A stretch of DNA of 64,000 nucleotides from Streptomyces sp. DG1A-41 (lineage in GTDB: Bacteria > Actinomycetota > Actinomycetes > Streptomycetales > Streptomycetaceae), in contig NZ_CP146350.1 of assembly GCF_037055355.1 (NCBI RefSeq), forward strand, positions 1,697,001 to 1,761,000, written 5' to 3'. Position 1 is the first letter of the stretch. Each line of letters opens with the position of its first letter. The notes beneath the pieces were generated by a model. The model was not told the origin of the DNA, did no database searches, and was given only the letters and a program-made list of their open reading frames with translations. The position numbers were made by a program, and so were the translations under genes. Below, piece by piece: positions 52,334 through 61,125 of the stretch.

Positions 52334-54148
52334 ATGCCTCCGCGTACGACGGACAGCGCACCGGAGAGGCGCGACGACGACCACCCGCACCCCGCCCAGG
52401 AGACCGACGGAGAGCGGTCGGCGGGGCGGGGTCAGGGGCGAGCCGACCTGAGCGGCGACGCCGGGGCGGAGGCGGGGCAGGGCGGGGGCCCGGCTGCCGG
52501 AGCGAGTGACGGGCTGCGCGCGGACTCCGCCGACGGGGCAGAGGGCGGGCACGACACCGAACCGGTCCCCGAAGCTGTGGGCACGGGGGGTGCGGACTCT
52601 CCCGGCACGGAGACTCGCGCCGGGAGCGGCACCGGCACCGGAGTCGACAGCACGCCCGGCAGCCGCGACCATCCCCGCGCCGAGGCCGGCCCCGCCGCCG
52701 AAGGCAGGCCTGACGGGCACGGCAGCTTTGGCCCTCGCCCCGGGAACGAGGACAATGCCGGCGCCGGCGAGCGCGTGGTCGCGATGCGGCGCACCGCTGA
52801 TGGCGGGCGGCATTGGCGGGCTGTTCATCTGGCGGGATGTGCCGCGCTGTTGGCCGTCGCGCTGACCGGCGGGGCCGTCGCCTTCGGCGGTGTGGGGGAC
52901 GGCCGTGCGCGGGCCGGCGCCGAAGCCGTGTCCGCCGGGGCGCCGGCGGCCGGTGTGCTGGCCCGGGGGGATCTCGACTCGGGGATCGGGTCCCTGCAAG
53001 AGCACCTTCGCTCCCAGCCCAGGGACTTCGGCAGCTGGGCCACCCTCGGGATCGCCTACGTCGAACAGGCCCGGACGAAGGGCGACCCCTCACGCTATCC
53101 GCAGGCCGAGCGCGCGCTGAAGCGGTCCCTGGAGCTGGATCCCGGCAACGACCAGGCTCTCGCCGGTCGTGCCGCCCTCGCAGCCGCCCGGCACGACTTC
53201 ACCGGCGCGCTGAAGCAAGCCGACCGGGCCCTGGAGCAGAACCCCTACAACGAACGCGCCCTGTGCACCCGTATCGACGCTCTCGTCGAACTCGGCCGGT
53301 ACGAGGACGCCGCCGAGGCAGCCGCCACCGCCGACGACAGGCGGCCCGGGGTGCCCGTCTTCACGCGGTACGCGTACGTGAAAGAGCTGCGCGGCGACGT
53401 CCGTACGGCACGTGACGTGCTGGAGCGCGCCCTGGAGGCCGCCGACTCGCCCGCCGACATCGCCTACGTCGCCACCTCCCTCGGCCAACTCGCCTGGAAC
53501 CAGGGCGAGTACGAGACGGCCCTCGGCCACTACGCCCGCGCCCTCGCCGCCGACGAGGACTACCTCCCCGCCCAGGAGGGCCGCGCCCGCGCCCAGGCCG
53601 CGAACGGCGACCGGGCGGCCGCCGTCGAGGGACTGGAACAACTCGTCGCCCGCTTCCCGCTGCCCGGCCCGCTCGTCGCCCTCGGCGAGCTCTACGAGGA
53701 CCGCGGCGCCGACGGCGACCGGGCGAAGGCCGGCGACCAGTACGCCCTCGTCGACGCCTGGACGTCCCTCGCCCGTGCGGGGGGTGTCAACGCCGACCTC
53801 GACTCGGCCATGGCCGCCGCCGACCACGGCGACAAGAAGGAGGCCCTGCGCGCCGCCCGCGCCGAGTGGAACCGCCGGCACAGCGTGCACACCGCCGACG
53901 CCCTCGCCTGGGCCCTGCACGTCAACGGCCGCGACGAGGAGGCCCTGCCGTACGCCCGCCGCGCCACCGCCACCGGCTACCGCAACGCCGCCTTCCTCTA
54001 CCACCGCGGCATCATCGAGCGCGCCACCGGCCACGATCGTGGCGCCCGCGACCACCTGAAGGCCGCGCTCGACCTGAACCCCGGCTTCTCGCCGCTCGGC
54101 GCGCGCGAGGCCCGTACCGCGCTCAAGGACCTGGAGGGGAGCCGGTGA
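52334..54148 (+). CDS. Membrane-anchored tetratricopeptide repeat protein
   Basis: The 604-residue protein has a ~150-residue acidic, Gly/Asp/Glu-rich disordered N-terminus and one membrane helix near residue 165 (AGCAALLAVALTGGAVAFGG). About eight tetratricopeptide repeats follow (for example YPQAERALKRSLELDPGND, YETALGHYARALAADEDYLP, RDHLKAALDLNPGFSPLG). ATG 52334 has GAGGAGAGG in front. The TPR domain should face outward and bind partner proteins. Its stop overlaps the NicO gene start, so they are translationally coupled. Confidence 0.9.
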   Translation: MPPRTTDSAPERRDDDHPHPAQETDGERSAGRGQGRADLSGDAGAEAGQGGGPAAGASDGLRADSADGAEGGHDTEPVPEAVGTGGADSPGTETRAGSGTGTGVDSTPGSRDHPRAEAGPAAEGRPDGHGSFGPRPGNEDNAGAGERVVAMRRTADGGRHWRAVHLAGCAALLAVALTGGAVAFGGVGDGRARAGAEAVSAGAPAAGVLARGDLDSGIGSLQEHLRSQPRDFGSWATLGIAYVEQARTKGDPSRYPQAERALKRSLELDPGNDQALAGRAALAAARHDFTGALKQADRALEQNPYNERALCTRIDALVELGRYEDAAEAAATADDRRPGVPVFTRYAYVKELRGDVRTARDVLERALEAADSPADIAYVATSLGQLAWNQGEYETALGHYARALAADEDYLPAQEGRARAQAANGDRAAAVEGLEQLVARFPLPGPLVALGELYEDRGADGDRAKAGDQYALVDAWTSLARAGGVNADLDSAMAAADHGDKKEALRAARAEWNRRHSVHTADALAWALHVNGRDEEALPYARRATATGYRNAAFLYHRGIIERATGHDRGARDHLKAALDLNPGFSPLGAREARTALKDLEGSR

Positions 54149-55725
54149 CCCCGCGCCGCCTGTTCGCGTCCGGCGCCGCCGTCCTCACGGCCGCCTGCGC
54201 GCTCACCCTGCTGCCCGCCGGCGCGGCGAGCGCCCACCCGCTGGGCAACTTCACCGTCAACCGCTACGACGGCCTGGTCGTCGCGCCCGGCGAACTCCGG
54301 GTCCACCACGTCGAGGACCTCGCCGAGATCCCGGCGACCCAGGCGGCACCGGACATCGAGCGGCTGGGCATCACCCTGTGGGCCCGCGAGCGGTGCGCCA
54401 CGGCCGCCGCGGACAGCAGGGTCACCGTCGACGGCCGCGGCACCCCGCTCACCGCCGAGCGCAGCCACGCGCGCGTGCGGCCCGGGCAGGCGGGGCTCGA
54501 CACCCTCCGCGTGGAGTGCGAGCTGACCGCTCCCCTGCCGTCCGGCACGTCGGACAAGGAGACCGTGTCGCTCGGCTTCCGTGGCGCGGGCGCCTCCTCG
54601 GGCCCTGGCTGGCGGGAGATCACGGCGCGGGGCGACCGTATGACGCTCACCCACTCGGACGTCCCGGAGAAGTCGATATCAGCCGAACTGACCGGCTACC
54701 CCGAGGAGTTGCTCTCCTCCCCGGCCGACACCGCGTCCGCCGCCCTGCGCGTGCGCCCCGGCGGTGCGGCCCTGGCCGAGGAGGAGTCGGACGCCCCCGC
54801 CGCCTCCGTGCTGCCGCGCGGCACCGACCGCTGGACGCGGGCCCTGGACGACCTGGTCGCCCGGCACGACCTCACCGCGGGCTTCGCCGCGCTGGCCCTG
54901 CTCATCGCCGTCGTCCTCGGCGCGATGCACGCGCTCGCCCCGGGCCATGGCAAGACCATCATGGCCGCGACGGCGGCGGCCCGGGGCGGCCAGGCCCGGA
55001 TGAAGGACGTCCTGCCCATGGCCGCCTCCGTGACGGTCACTCACACCCTGGGCGTGGTCGCCCTGGGCCTCCTGGTCACGGCCGGTTCGGCGGCGGCCCC
55101 CTCGGTGATCGCCTGGCTCGGCGTCGCCAGCGGCGTCCTGGTGACCCTGGCGGGCGCGAGCCTGGTCCGCCGCGCCCTGCGCAACCGCGCGCACACCCAC
55201 CACCACGGCCCTGGCGGCCACACCCACATACACGACGGCGAGACCCCCAGCCACAGCCACGCGCACGACCACGATCACCACCACGATCACGATCACCCGC
55301 ACGACCACACCCACCCCCACTCCCACCCCCACACGATCGAGCACACCCACGGCGGGTTCACCCATCCCCACCCCGTCGCCCCCACCCTCCGCGGCACGAT
55401 CCTCATGGGCTTCGCGGGCGGGCTCGTGCCCAGCCCGTCCGCCGTGGTGGTGCTCGTCGGTGCCGCGGCTCTCGGGCAGGCCTGGTTCGGTCTGCTGCTG
55501 GTCGTCGCGTACGGCGTCGGGCTCGCGCTCACCCTCACGGCCGCCGGGTACGCCGTCGTCAAGGCGGGCAGCGGCATGACCCGGCTCCTGGACCGGCGCC
55601 CCCGCTGGACGGCGGGCCCGATGGCGGCCCTGGTGCGCCGGACCGCACCACTCGGCTCGGCCTTCGCCGTAGTGGCACTCGGGGCCGGACTGGTGTTCAA
55701 GGGGGCGGCATCCGCGCTGGGCTGA
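54145..55725 (+). CDS. NicO-type nickel/cobalt transporter with extracytoplasmic N-terminal domain
   Basis: The 526-residue protein has a signal peptide (FASGAAVLTAACALTLLPAG) and an extracytoplasmic domain of ~230 residues (HPLGNFTVNRYDGLVV...). A NicO-family membrane domain from about 250 has AMHALAPGHGKTIMAA and VTVTHTLGVVALG, then a His/Asp-rich loop of ~60 residues at 55195-55380, then GFAGGLVPSPSAVVVLVGAA. The His loop is typical of RcnA-like metal handling. GTG 54145 overlaps the TPR stop and is preceded by GGAGGGG. Efflux or uptake direction cannot be decided. Confidence 0.9.
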   Translation: MTPRRLFASGAAVLTAACALTLLPAGAASAHPLGNFTVNRYDGLVVAPGELRVHHVEDLAEIPATQAAPDIERLGITLWARERCATAAADSRVTVDGRGTPLTAERSHARVRPGQAGLDTLRVECELTAPLPSGTSDKETVSLGFRGAGASSGPGWREITARGDRMTLTHSDVPEKSISAELTGYPEELLSSPADTASAALRVRPGGAALAEEESDAPAASVLPRGTDRWTRALDDLVARHDLTAGFAALALLIAVVLGAMHALAPGHGKTIMAATAAARGGQARMKDVLPMAASVTVTHTLGVVALGLLVTAGSAAAPSVIAWLGVASGVLVTLAGASLVRRALRNRAHTHHHGPGGHTHIHDGETPSHSHAHDHDHHHDHDHPHDHTHPHSHPHTIEHTHGGFTHPHPVAPTLRGTILMGFAGGLVPSPSAVVVLVGAAALGQAWFGLLLVVAYGVGLALTLTAAGYAVVKAGSGMTRLLDRRPRWTAGPMAALVRRTAPLGSAFAVVALGAGLVFKGAASALG

Positions 55726-55792
55726 GTTACGTTCGTGAGGAAATCCGACGTCATGGGGAAAAAGACCTCGTGGAGATTTCGCCCGGCTGCGA

Positions 55793-57466
55793 ATGGGGGG
55801 CGCCGTGTCCGAAGAACCGGGCCATGAGCGTGTGATCGCGGGCCGCTACCGGCTCCTGGCACCTCTCGGCGAAGGCGGTATGGGGACGGTGTGGCGCGCC
55901 CGCGACGAGGTGCTGCACCGCGAGGTCGCCGTCAAGGAGGTGCGCGCCCCGGCCGGGCTGGGGGGCGACGACGTGCGGCGGATGTACGCCCGGCTGGAGC
56001 GGGAGGCGTGGGCGGCGGCCCGGGTCGCCAACCGGAACGTGGTGACGGTGTACGACGTGGCGACGGACGGCGGCCGGCCGTGGATCGTCATGGAAGTGGT
56101 CCGCGGGCTCTCCCTGGCGGAGGTCCTGGACGCCGAGGGCCCGATGCCGCCCCGGCGTGCCGCGCACGTCGGCGCAGAGGTGCTGGCCGCGCTGCGGGCC
56201 GCGCACGAGGCCGGGGTGCTGCACCGGGACGTGAAACCGGCCAATGTGCTGATCGCGAACGACGGCCGGATCGTGCTCACCGACTTCGGGATCGCCATGG
56301 TCGAGGGCAGCTCCGCGCTGACGATGACCGGGGAGGTCATCGGCTCGCCCGAGTTCCTCGCCCCGGAGCGGGCGCTCGGCCGCACGCCGGGCCCGGAGTC
56401 CGACCTGTGGTCGCTCGGTGTGCTGCTGTACGCGGCGGTCGAGGGCCACTCCCCGTTCCGTCACGACACCCCGCTGAGCACGCTGCGGGCGATCGTCGAC
56501 GAGGAGCTGCCGCCGCCGTACCGGGCCGGTCCGCTGGCCCCGGTCATCGAGGGGCTGCTGCGCAAGGATCCCGCACAGCGGCTGCCGGCCGAACGGGCCG
56601 AGCAGGACCTGCGGGTCATCGCCACGGGCGGCTCTGCGCACGCGGACACCGTACGGCCCGTCCCGTATCCGCCGAGGGTCGCGGCCCGTCCCGAGCCCTC
56701 TCCCACTCCCCCGATGCCCTTCCCGGGTCAGCCGGCGGCGTCCGGTTCCGGTGCGACTTCCGGTGCGGCGACGACGGCGACCCGTCAGGACCGTGACCGC
56801 CGGGCCGGCCGGGTGCTGGTCGCGGGCGTGGTCGCGCTGGCGCTCGCGGTGGGTGGGCTGACGTACGCGCTGCTGAACCGCGGGGACGGCGACGGGAACG
56901 GCAACCGGGGTGCAGGGGCGAGTACGCCCGCAGAGACCAAAGCCCCGCCGCGGAACACCGGGAGCGGGAAGTCCAGTCCTTCCCCGACGCCGAGCGAGAC
57001 CGGGAGCGAGGAGAGCGGCCCGCCGCCGCAGTCGGTGCGGGTGGGCCTGGACGGCACGCGCACGGACTACTCGGGCCCGTGTCCGCCGCCGAGTGCTCAG
57101 GCGCCGAGGTTCACGGCGACGTTCACGGTGGGGCGGCTGCCGGCCGAGGTGCGCTACCGCTGGGTGACGCAGGACGGCTCGGTGCTCGACGGGGGCTGGA
57201 AGACGCTGTCGTTCCCGGAGGGCGGCGGCCGTACGAAGCAGGACGCGGTGACCGTGACGACGGACGCGGAGACCGGGACGTTCGAGAACGGGATCGGGGT
57301 CGAGGTGCGGGAGCCGGTGCGGACGACGTCCGAGTCGGTGCCGTTCTCGATCACGTGTGAGACGGAGACCCCGACGGGCGGGGCCTCCCCTTCTCCTTCG
57401 GACACGGGTTCGGACGGGGGTTCGGACACGGAGTCGGACACGGAGTCGGACACGGACTCCGGCTGA
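55793..57466 (+). CDS. PknB-like membrane serine/threonine protein kinase
   Basis: The kinase domain spans residues ~18-285 with glycine loop LGEGGMGTV, VAVKEV lysine, HRDVKPANVL catalytic loop, DFG, and SPEFLAPE. A Pro/Ala-rich juxtamembrane region precedes one transmembrane helix near 345 (VLVAGVVALALAVGGLTYAL). The extracellular part is ~190 residues with a beta-sandwich-like domain ending in a Ser/Asp/Thr-rich tail (DTESDTESDTDSG). ATG 55793 has no ribosome-binding site; GTG 55805 (SEEPGHERV), four bases after GGGGGG, may be the true start. The extracellular ligand is unknown. Confidence 0.92.
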   Translation: MGGAVSEEPGHERVIAGRYRLLAPLGEGGMGTVWRARDEVLHREVAVKEVRAPAGLGGDDVRRMYARLEREAWAAARVANRNVVTVYDVATDGGRPWIVMEVVRGLSLAEVLDAEGPMPPRRAAHVGAEVLAALRAAHEAGVLHRDVKPANVLIANDGRIVLTDFGIAMVEGSSALTMTGEVIGSPEFLAPERALGRTPGPESDLWSLGVLLYAAVEGHSPFRHDTPLSTLRAIVDEELPPPYRAGPLAPVIEGLLRKDPAQRLPAERAEQDLRVIATGGSAHADTVRPVPYPPRVAARPEPSPTPPMPFPGQPAASGSGATSGAATTATRQDRDRRAGRVLVAGVVALALAVGGLTYALLNRGDGDGNGNRGAGASTPAETKAPPRNTGSGKSSPSPTPSETGSEESGPPPQSVRVGLDGTRTDYSGPCPPPSAQAPRFTATFTVGRLPAEVRYRWVTQDGSVLDGGWKTLSFPEGGGRTKQDAVTVTTDAETGTFENGIGVEVREPVRTTSESVPFSITCETETPTGGASPSPSDTGSDGGSDTESDTESDTDSG

Positions 57467-57470
57467 GCGG

Positions 57471-58277
57471 TCAGTCGTTGGCGTTGAGCACGGGCAGATA
57501 GCCGCCCGACTGGCCGGGTGCCTTCGGGTGGTACGACTCGCCGATGTTGAGCCAGTTGACGCTGTGCAGCCAGGAGTCGCCGGAGCAGATCTCGTGGCCG
57601 GTGAAGACCGGGCGTACGTCGCCGAAGGTGAAGCCGTGGTTCGCGGCGCGCTTGGCGATGGCGGTGTTGAGGTGGTCGGAGGCGTCGTTGATGGCCTTGC
57701 GCTTGGCCTCGGAGAGGCCGAGACAGGTGGTGCCGAGCTTGTAGAAGCGGGGGTAGCCGAGCACGACGACGTGGGCGTTGGGTGCCTTGGAGCGGATCGC
57801 CGAGTACACGCTGTCGAGCTTGCCGGGCAGCGTGGAGTCGACGTACGCCCGTGCGGTGTTGATGCGGGAGATGCAGGCGCTGTCGGACTGCGTCACACAG
57901 GTCGTCATGACGTCGGCGAATCCGGCGTCGTTGCCGCCGACGGTGATGGAGACGAGGCCGGTGGCGCTGCTCAGCGGGCCGAGCTGTCCGGACAGAACAT
58001 CACCCGTTCGGGCGCCGGAGCAGGCCGTGAAGTCGAAGGTCGAGGGCGAGTGGGCGCTGGCCCAGAGGTAGGGGTAGGCCTTCGTGCTGCGCTTGCAGTC
58101 GCCGCTGGAGCTGATGTAGCTGCCGGCGCCCACTCCGGAGGAGTAGGAGTCACCGAGCGCTGCATAGCCGCCAGTTGCGGCGAGTGAGGACGCCTGCGCC
58201 GTGGCTGCCCCGGTGAGGGCGGTGCCGGCGGCGAGGAGGAGCGAGCTCACGAGGACGACAATTCGGGAACGTCTCAT
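57471..58277 (-). CDS. Secreted SGNH/GDSL hydrolase (esterase/lipase)
   Basis: The 268-residue protein has a Sec signal (RIVVLVSSLLLAAGTALTGA, ATAQASS cleavage region) and block I GDSYSSGVG with the nucleophile Ser. Block III is ITVGGNDAGF and the C-terminal GESYHPKAPGQSGGY carries the triad His. Six Cys suggest disulfides, as in the secreted Streptomyces lipases/phospholipases of this family. ATG 58277 follows GGGAGG. It lies four bases from the convergent kinase stop, with no terminator between. Confidence 0.94.
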   Translation of the reverse strand: MRRSRIVVLVSSLLLAAGTALTGAATAQASSLAATGGYAALGDSYSSGVGAGSYISSSGDCKRSTKAYPYLWASAHSPSTFDFTACSGARTGDVLSGQLGPLSSATGLVSITVGGNDAGFADVMTTCVTQSDSACISRINTARAYVDSTLPGKLDSVYSAIRSKAPNAHVVVLGYPRFYKLGTTCLGLSEAKRKAINDASDHLNTAIAKRAANHGFTFGDVRPVFTGHEICSGDSWLHSVNWLNIGESYHPKAPGQSGGYLPVLNAND

Positions 58278-58614
58278 GGAACCTCCCTTTAGCAGGATCT
58301 CTGCCACAACCGTCGTAGCAGCTACGCGTGTTGACAGGAAGTGTCCATGCCAAGCCTTTTCGACCCTTTCCGGGACGGGCACGGCGTGTTCACCTCACGC
58401 CTTGTTACGCACTCGGCACCGCTTGTTACGTGCCCATGACAGATTTGTTGACTAGTGCTCAACTCTCTTGTTCTACGCCGGTAGATGGTCGACGCTTTAC
58501 TCCGGCCGTGAGCGGAACGCGACGCTCCCGGCCGTGTGCGCGAGCACGCGCACATCCCCCACATGACGCGCGCCCCACCCAGGCGCGCGCCGCCTAGAGG
58601 AGGACTCCCTCGTA
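58278..58614. other. Divergent promoter region of esterase and protease genes
   Basis: These 337 bases are AT-richer. They contain GTAGCAGCTAC near 58313, TTGACA near 58331, a repeated CTTGTTACG (58401, 58422) and GTTGACTAGTGCTCAAC near 58447, which could be promoter or operator elements. GGAGGACTCCC precedes the protease ATG. No gene or RNA was recognised. Confidence 0.55.
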
Positions 58615-59823
58615 ATGGCACAACTGCGTAGCAAGAGACTCGGGTTCGCCGCGATCACCCTGTCGGCGACCGCCGCCCTCGTGGGCGGGCTCACCGCCCT
58701 GCCCGCCCAGGCCTCCGCTCCCGCCGAGGGCCGGGTGCTCGCCGCGGACTCCCCGGCCGCGATCAAGGACAGCTACATCGTCACGCTCAAGAAGAGCGCG
58801 GGCCTGAAGGCGTCCTCGGCCGCGGGCAAGGACCTCGTCGAGGAGTACGGCGGGTCCGTGCGCAAGACGTTCGGCAAGGCGCTGAACGGCTACTCCGCCA
58901 CCCTCTCCGCCACCGAGGCCAAGCGGCTCGCCGCCGACCCGGCGGTGGCCTCGGTCGAGCAGAACCAGCGCGTCCGGCTCTCCGCCACCCAGAACAACGC
59001 CCCCTGGGGTCTGGACCGCATCGACCAGACCTCGCTCCCGCTCTCCGGTACCTTCACCTACCCGGACAGCGCTGGCAGCGGCGTGACGGTCTATGTGATC
59101 GACACCGGTGTGCGCATCACCCACCAGCAGATCAGCGGCCGTGCCGCGCACGGCTACGACGCCGTCGACGGCGACAACAACGCCTCCGACGGCAACGGCC
59201 ACGGCACCCACGTGGCCACCACGATCGCGGGCTCGACCTACGGCGTCGCCAAGAAGGCGAAAATCGTAGGGGTGCGGGTGCTGAACAACAGCGGCTCCGG
59301 CACCACCGCCGGCGTGATCGCGGGCGTCGACTGGGTGACGCAGAACCACTCCGGCCCCTCGGTCGCCAACATGTCGCTCGGCGGCGGCGTCTCCACCGCC
59401 CTGGACACGGCGGTCCGCAACTCCATAGCCAGCGGCGTCACCTACGCCGTCGCCGCGGGCAACAGCAGCACCACCGCCTCCTCGTCCTCCCCGGCCCGGG
59501 TCGCCGAGGCGATCACGGTCGGCGCCACCACCAGCACCGACGCCAAGGCGAGCTACTCCAACTACGGCTCGGCCCTGGACCTCTTCGCGCCCGGCTCCTC
59601 CATCACGGCCGGCTGGCACACCAGCGACACCGCGACCAACACCATCTCCGGCACCTCGATGGCGGCCCCGCACGTCGCGGGCGCGGCGGCGGTCTACCTG
59701 GCGGGCCACACCTCCTCCACCCCGGCCCAGGTCGCCTCGGCCCTGGTCGGCGGCGCCACCACCGGCAAGGTCACCAGCGCCGGCTCGGGCTCGCCGAACC
59801 GGCTGCTGAAGCTCGTGCCGTAA
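58615..59823 (+). CDS. Secreted S8 (subtilisin-like) peptidase
   Basis: The 402-residue preproprotein has a signal peptide to about residue 34 (PAQASA) and an I9 inhibitor propeptide (IKDSYIVTLKKSAG... to about 127). The catalytic domain has Asp163 in YVIDTGV, His196 in NGHGTHVA and Ser348 in GTSMAAPHVAG. The enzyme should be secreted as an autoprocessed, proteinase K-like serine protease. ATG 58615 follows GAGGAGG. A strong hairpin terminator follows. No processing partner is adjacent. Confidence 0.96.
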   Translation: MAQLRSKRLGFAAITLSATAALVGGLTALPAQASAPAEGRVLAADSPAAIKDSYIVTLKKSAGLKASSAAGKDLVEEYGGSVRKTFGKALNGYSATLSATEAKRLAADPAVASVEQNQRVRLSATQNNAPWGLDRIDQTSLPLSGTFTYPDSAGSGVTVYVIDTGVRITHQQISGRAAHGYDAVDGDNNASDGNGHGTHVATTIAGSTYGVAKKAKIVGVRVLNNSGSGTTAGVIAGVDWVTQNHSGPSVANMSLGGGVSTALDTAVRNSIASGVTYAVAAGNSSTTASSSSPARVAEAITVGATTSTDAKASYSNYGSALDLFAPGSSITAGWHTSDTATNTISGTSMAAPHVAGAAAVYLAGHTSSTPAQVASALVGGATTGKVTSAGSGSPNRLLKLVP

Positions 59824-59845
59824 CCGGCACGGACACCAGCACCTG

Positions 59846-59892
59846 AACAATCGTTCCCCGGAGGCTCGACACGCTTCCGGGGAACGATTGTT
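59846..59892 (+). terminator. Strong hairpin terminator after the protease
   Basis: AACAATCGTTCCCCGGA (59846-59862) pairs perfectly with TCCGGGGAACGATTGTT (59876-59892) across 13 bases and is followed by T. It is the clearest intrinsic terminator in the window. Confidence 0.9.
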
Positions 59893-60303
59893 TCCGTCAC
59901 CGGAACCTCTCAACTTGCGCCCCACGAAGCGCATCCCGCAACGACCAAACCAACAAAAACGTGAGAGGCCGTTCCAGGTCTTGCCATACGGGTTCAATCG
60001 TCAATACCGTCATACATCTCACCCGCATCGGTCCGTCAGCACGCGGCTCTAGGGGAGGGCTCAAGGACCGCGACGAACCGGCGCGGGGCGCGGTAGGGGG
60101 GTGCCGTGCTCGGTGACCGCAACTGTCTCCGGGCCGTGCCGCGCGGTCGGCTGCCGTTTTCCGCCGTCGGCCAGCTTTGCCAGCTCACCCGGCGTGCCCG
60201 AAGCTCCATCTCGGCGTGCCACGGGTGAGAACCCCCCTTTCGAACCGGATTGGATCCGGACTGCCCTGGGGGGGCGGTCCACCGGACGAGAGGGACCAGA
60301 CTC
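59893..60303. other. Long leader region upstream of the glycosyltransferase operon
   Basis: About 410 bases without a credible gene. The left third is AT-richer (CAATCGTCAATACCGTCATACATC near 59995-60020, likely promoter); the rest is GC-rich leader. Short open frames on both strands have no coding signature. No known riboswitch was recognised. Confidence 0.5.
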
Positions 60304-61125
60304 ATGAGCTCAGTTCTGCAGCCGGCCGCGGCGGAGCAGCATCCGCCGACCGCCGGGAAGTACCGGCCTGTCTCCTCTCACCTGGCCATAGCGCCGCCGG
60401 TGAGCGTGGTCATCCCGGCCATGAACGAGGCGGAGAACCTTCCGTACGTCTTCAAGACCCTGCCCGACTGGATCCACGAAGTGGTCCTGGTCGACGGCAA
60501 CTCCACCGACGACACCGTCCGGGTGGCCCGCGAGCTGTGGCCCGACGTCAAGGTCGTCGAGCAGCGCGGCAAGGGCAAGGGCGACGCCCTGATCACCGGG
60601 TTCCAGGCGTGCACCGGCGACATCATCGTGATGGTCGACGCGGACGGCTCGGCGGACGGCAACGAGATCGTGTCGTACGTCTCCGCGCTGGTCTCGGGCG
60701 CGGACTTCGCCAAGGGCTCCCGCTTCGCCAACGGCGGCGGCACGGACGACATGACCTTCATCCGCAAGCTCGGCAACTGGGCGCTGTGCACGGTCGTCAA
60801 CCGCAAGTTCGGCGCCCGCTACACCGACCTGTGCTACGGCTACAACGCGTTCTGGCGGCACTGCCTCGACAAGATCGACCTCGACTGCACCGGCTTCGAG
60901 GTCGAGACCCTGATGAACATCCGGGTCGTCAAGGCCGGGCTCAAGGTGCAGGAGATCCCGAGTCACGAGTACCTGCGCATCCACGGCACCAGCAATCTGC
61001 GGGCCGTGCGCGACGGGCTGCGCGTGCTGCGGGTGATCCTCCAGGAGCGCTCCAACCGCCGTGCCCTGCGCCGCCGTTCACCGCAGTCGCCGATGCTCGA
61101 CGCGATGCGGGGAGAGGTGTCTTGA
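60304..61125 (+). CDS. GT2 glycosyltransferase (polyprenol-phosphate mannosyl/glucosyltransferase-like)
   Basis: The 273-residue GT-A protein has SVVIPAMNEAENLPYVFKTL near residue 34, VVLVDGNSTDDT near 61, the metal-binding MVDADGSADG near 113, and GYNAFWRH with FEVETLMNIRVVKAGLKVQE in the acceptor half. It resembles DPM1-type enzymes that transfer sugars to polyprenyl phosphate. It has no membrane anchor. The next gene overlaps its stop (TTGA). With the second GT2 and the deacetylase it forms an exopolysaccharide or cell-envelope glycan operon. Confidence 0.92.
   Translation: MSSVLQPAAAEQHPPTAGKYRPVSSHLAIAPPVSVVIPAMNEAENLPYVFKTLPDWIHEVVLVDGNSTDDTVRVARELWPDVKVVEQRGKGKGDALITGFQACTGDIIVMVDADGSADGNEIVSYVSALVSGADFAKGSRFANGGGTDDMTFIRKLGNWALCTVVNRKFGARYTDLCYGYNAFWRHCLDKIDLDCTGFEVETLMNIRVVKAGLKVQEIPSHEYLRIHGTSNLRAVRDGLRVLRVILQERSNRRALRRRSPQSPMLDAMRGEVS

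Noticed and set aside
50664..53093. 809-codon minus-strand open frame opposite DUF4331 and the TPR gene
   Set aside because: Composition is Arg/Val/Pro/Leu shadow typical of high-GC antisense frames, while the plus strand carries a signal peptide, DUF4331 and TPR motifs.
58594..59997. 467-codon minus-strand open frame opposite the S8 peptidase
   Set aside because: The plus strand has signal, propeptide and the complete catalytic triad; the antisense reading is Gly/Ala/Arg/Val-rich without motifs.
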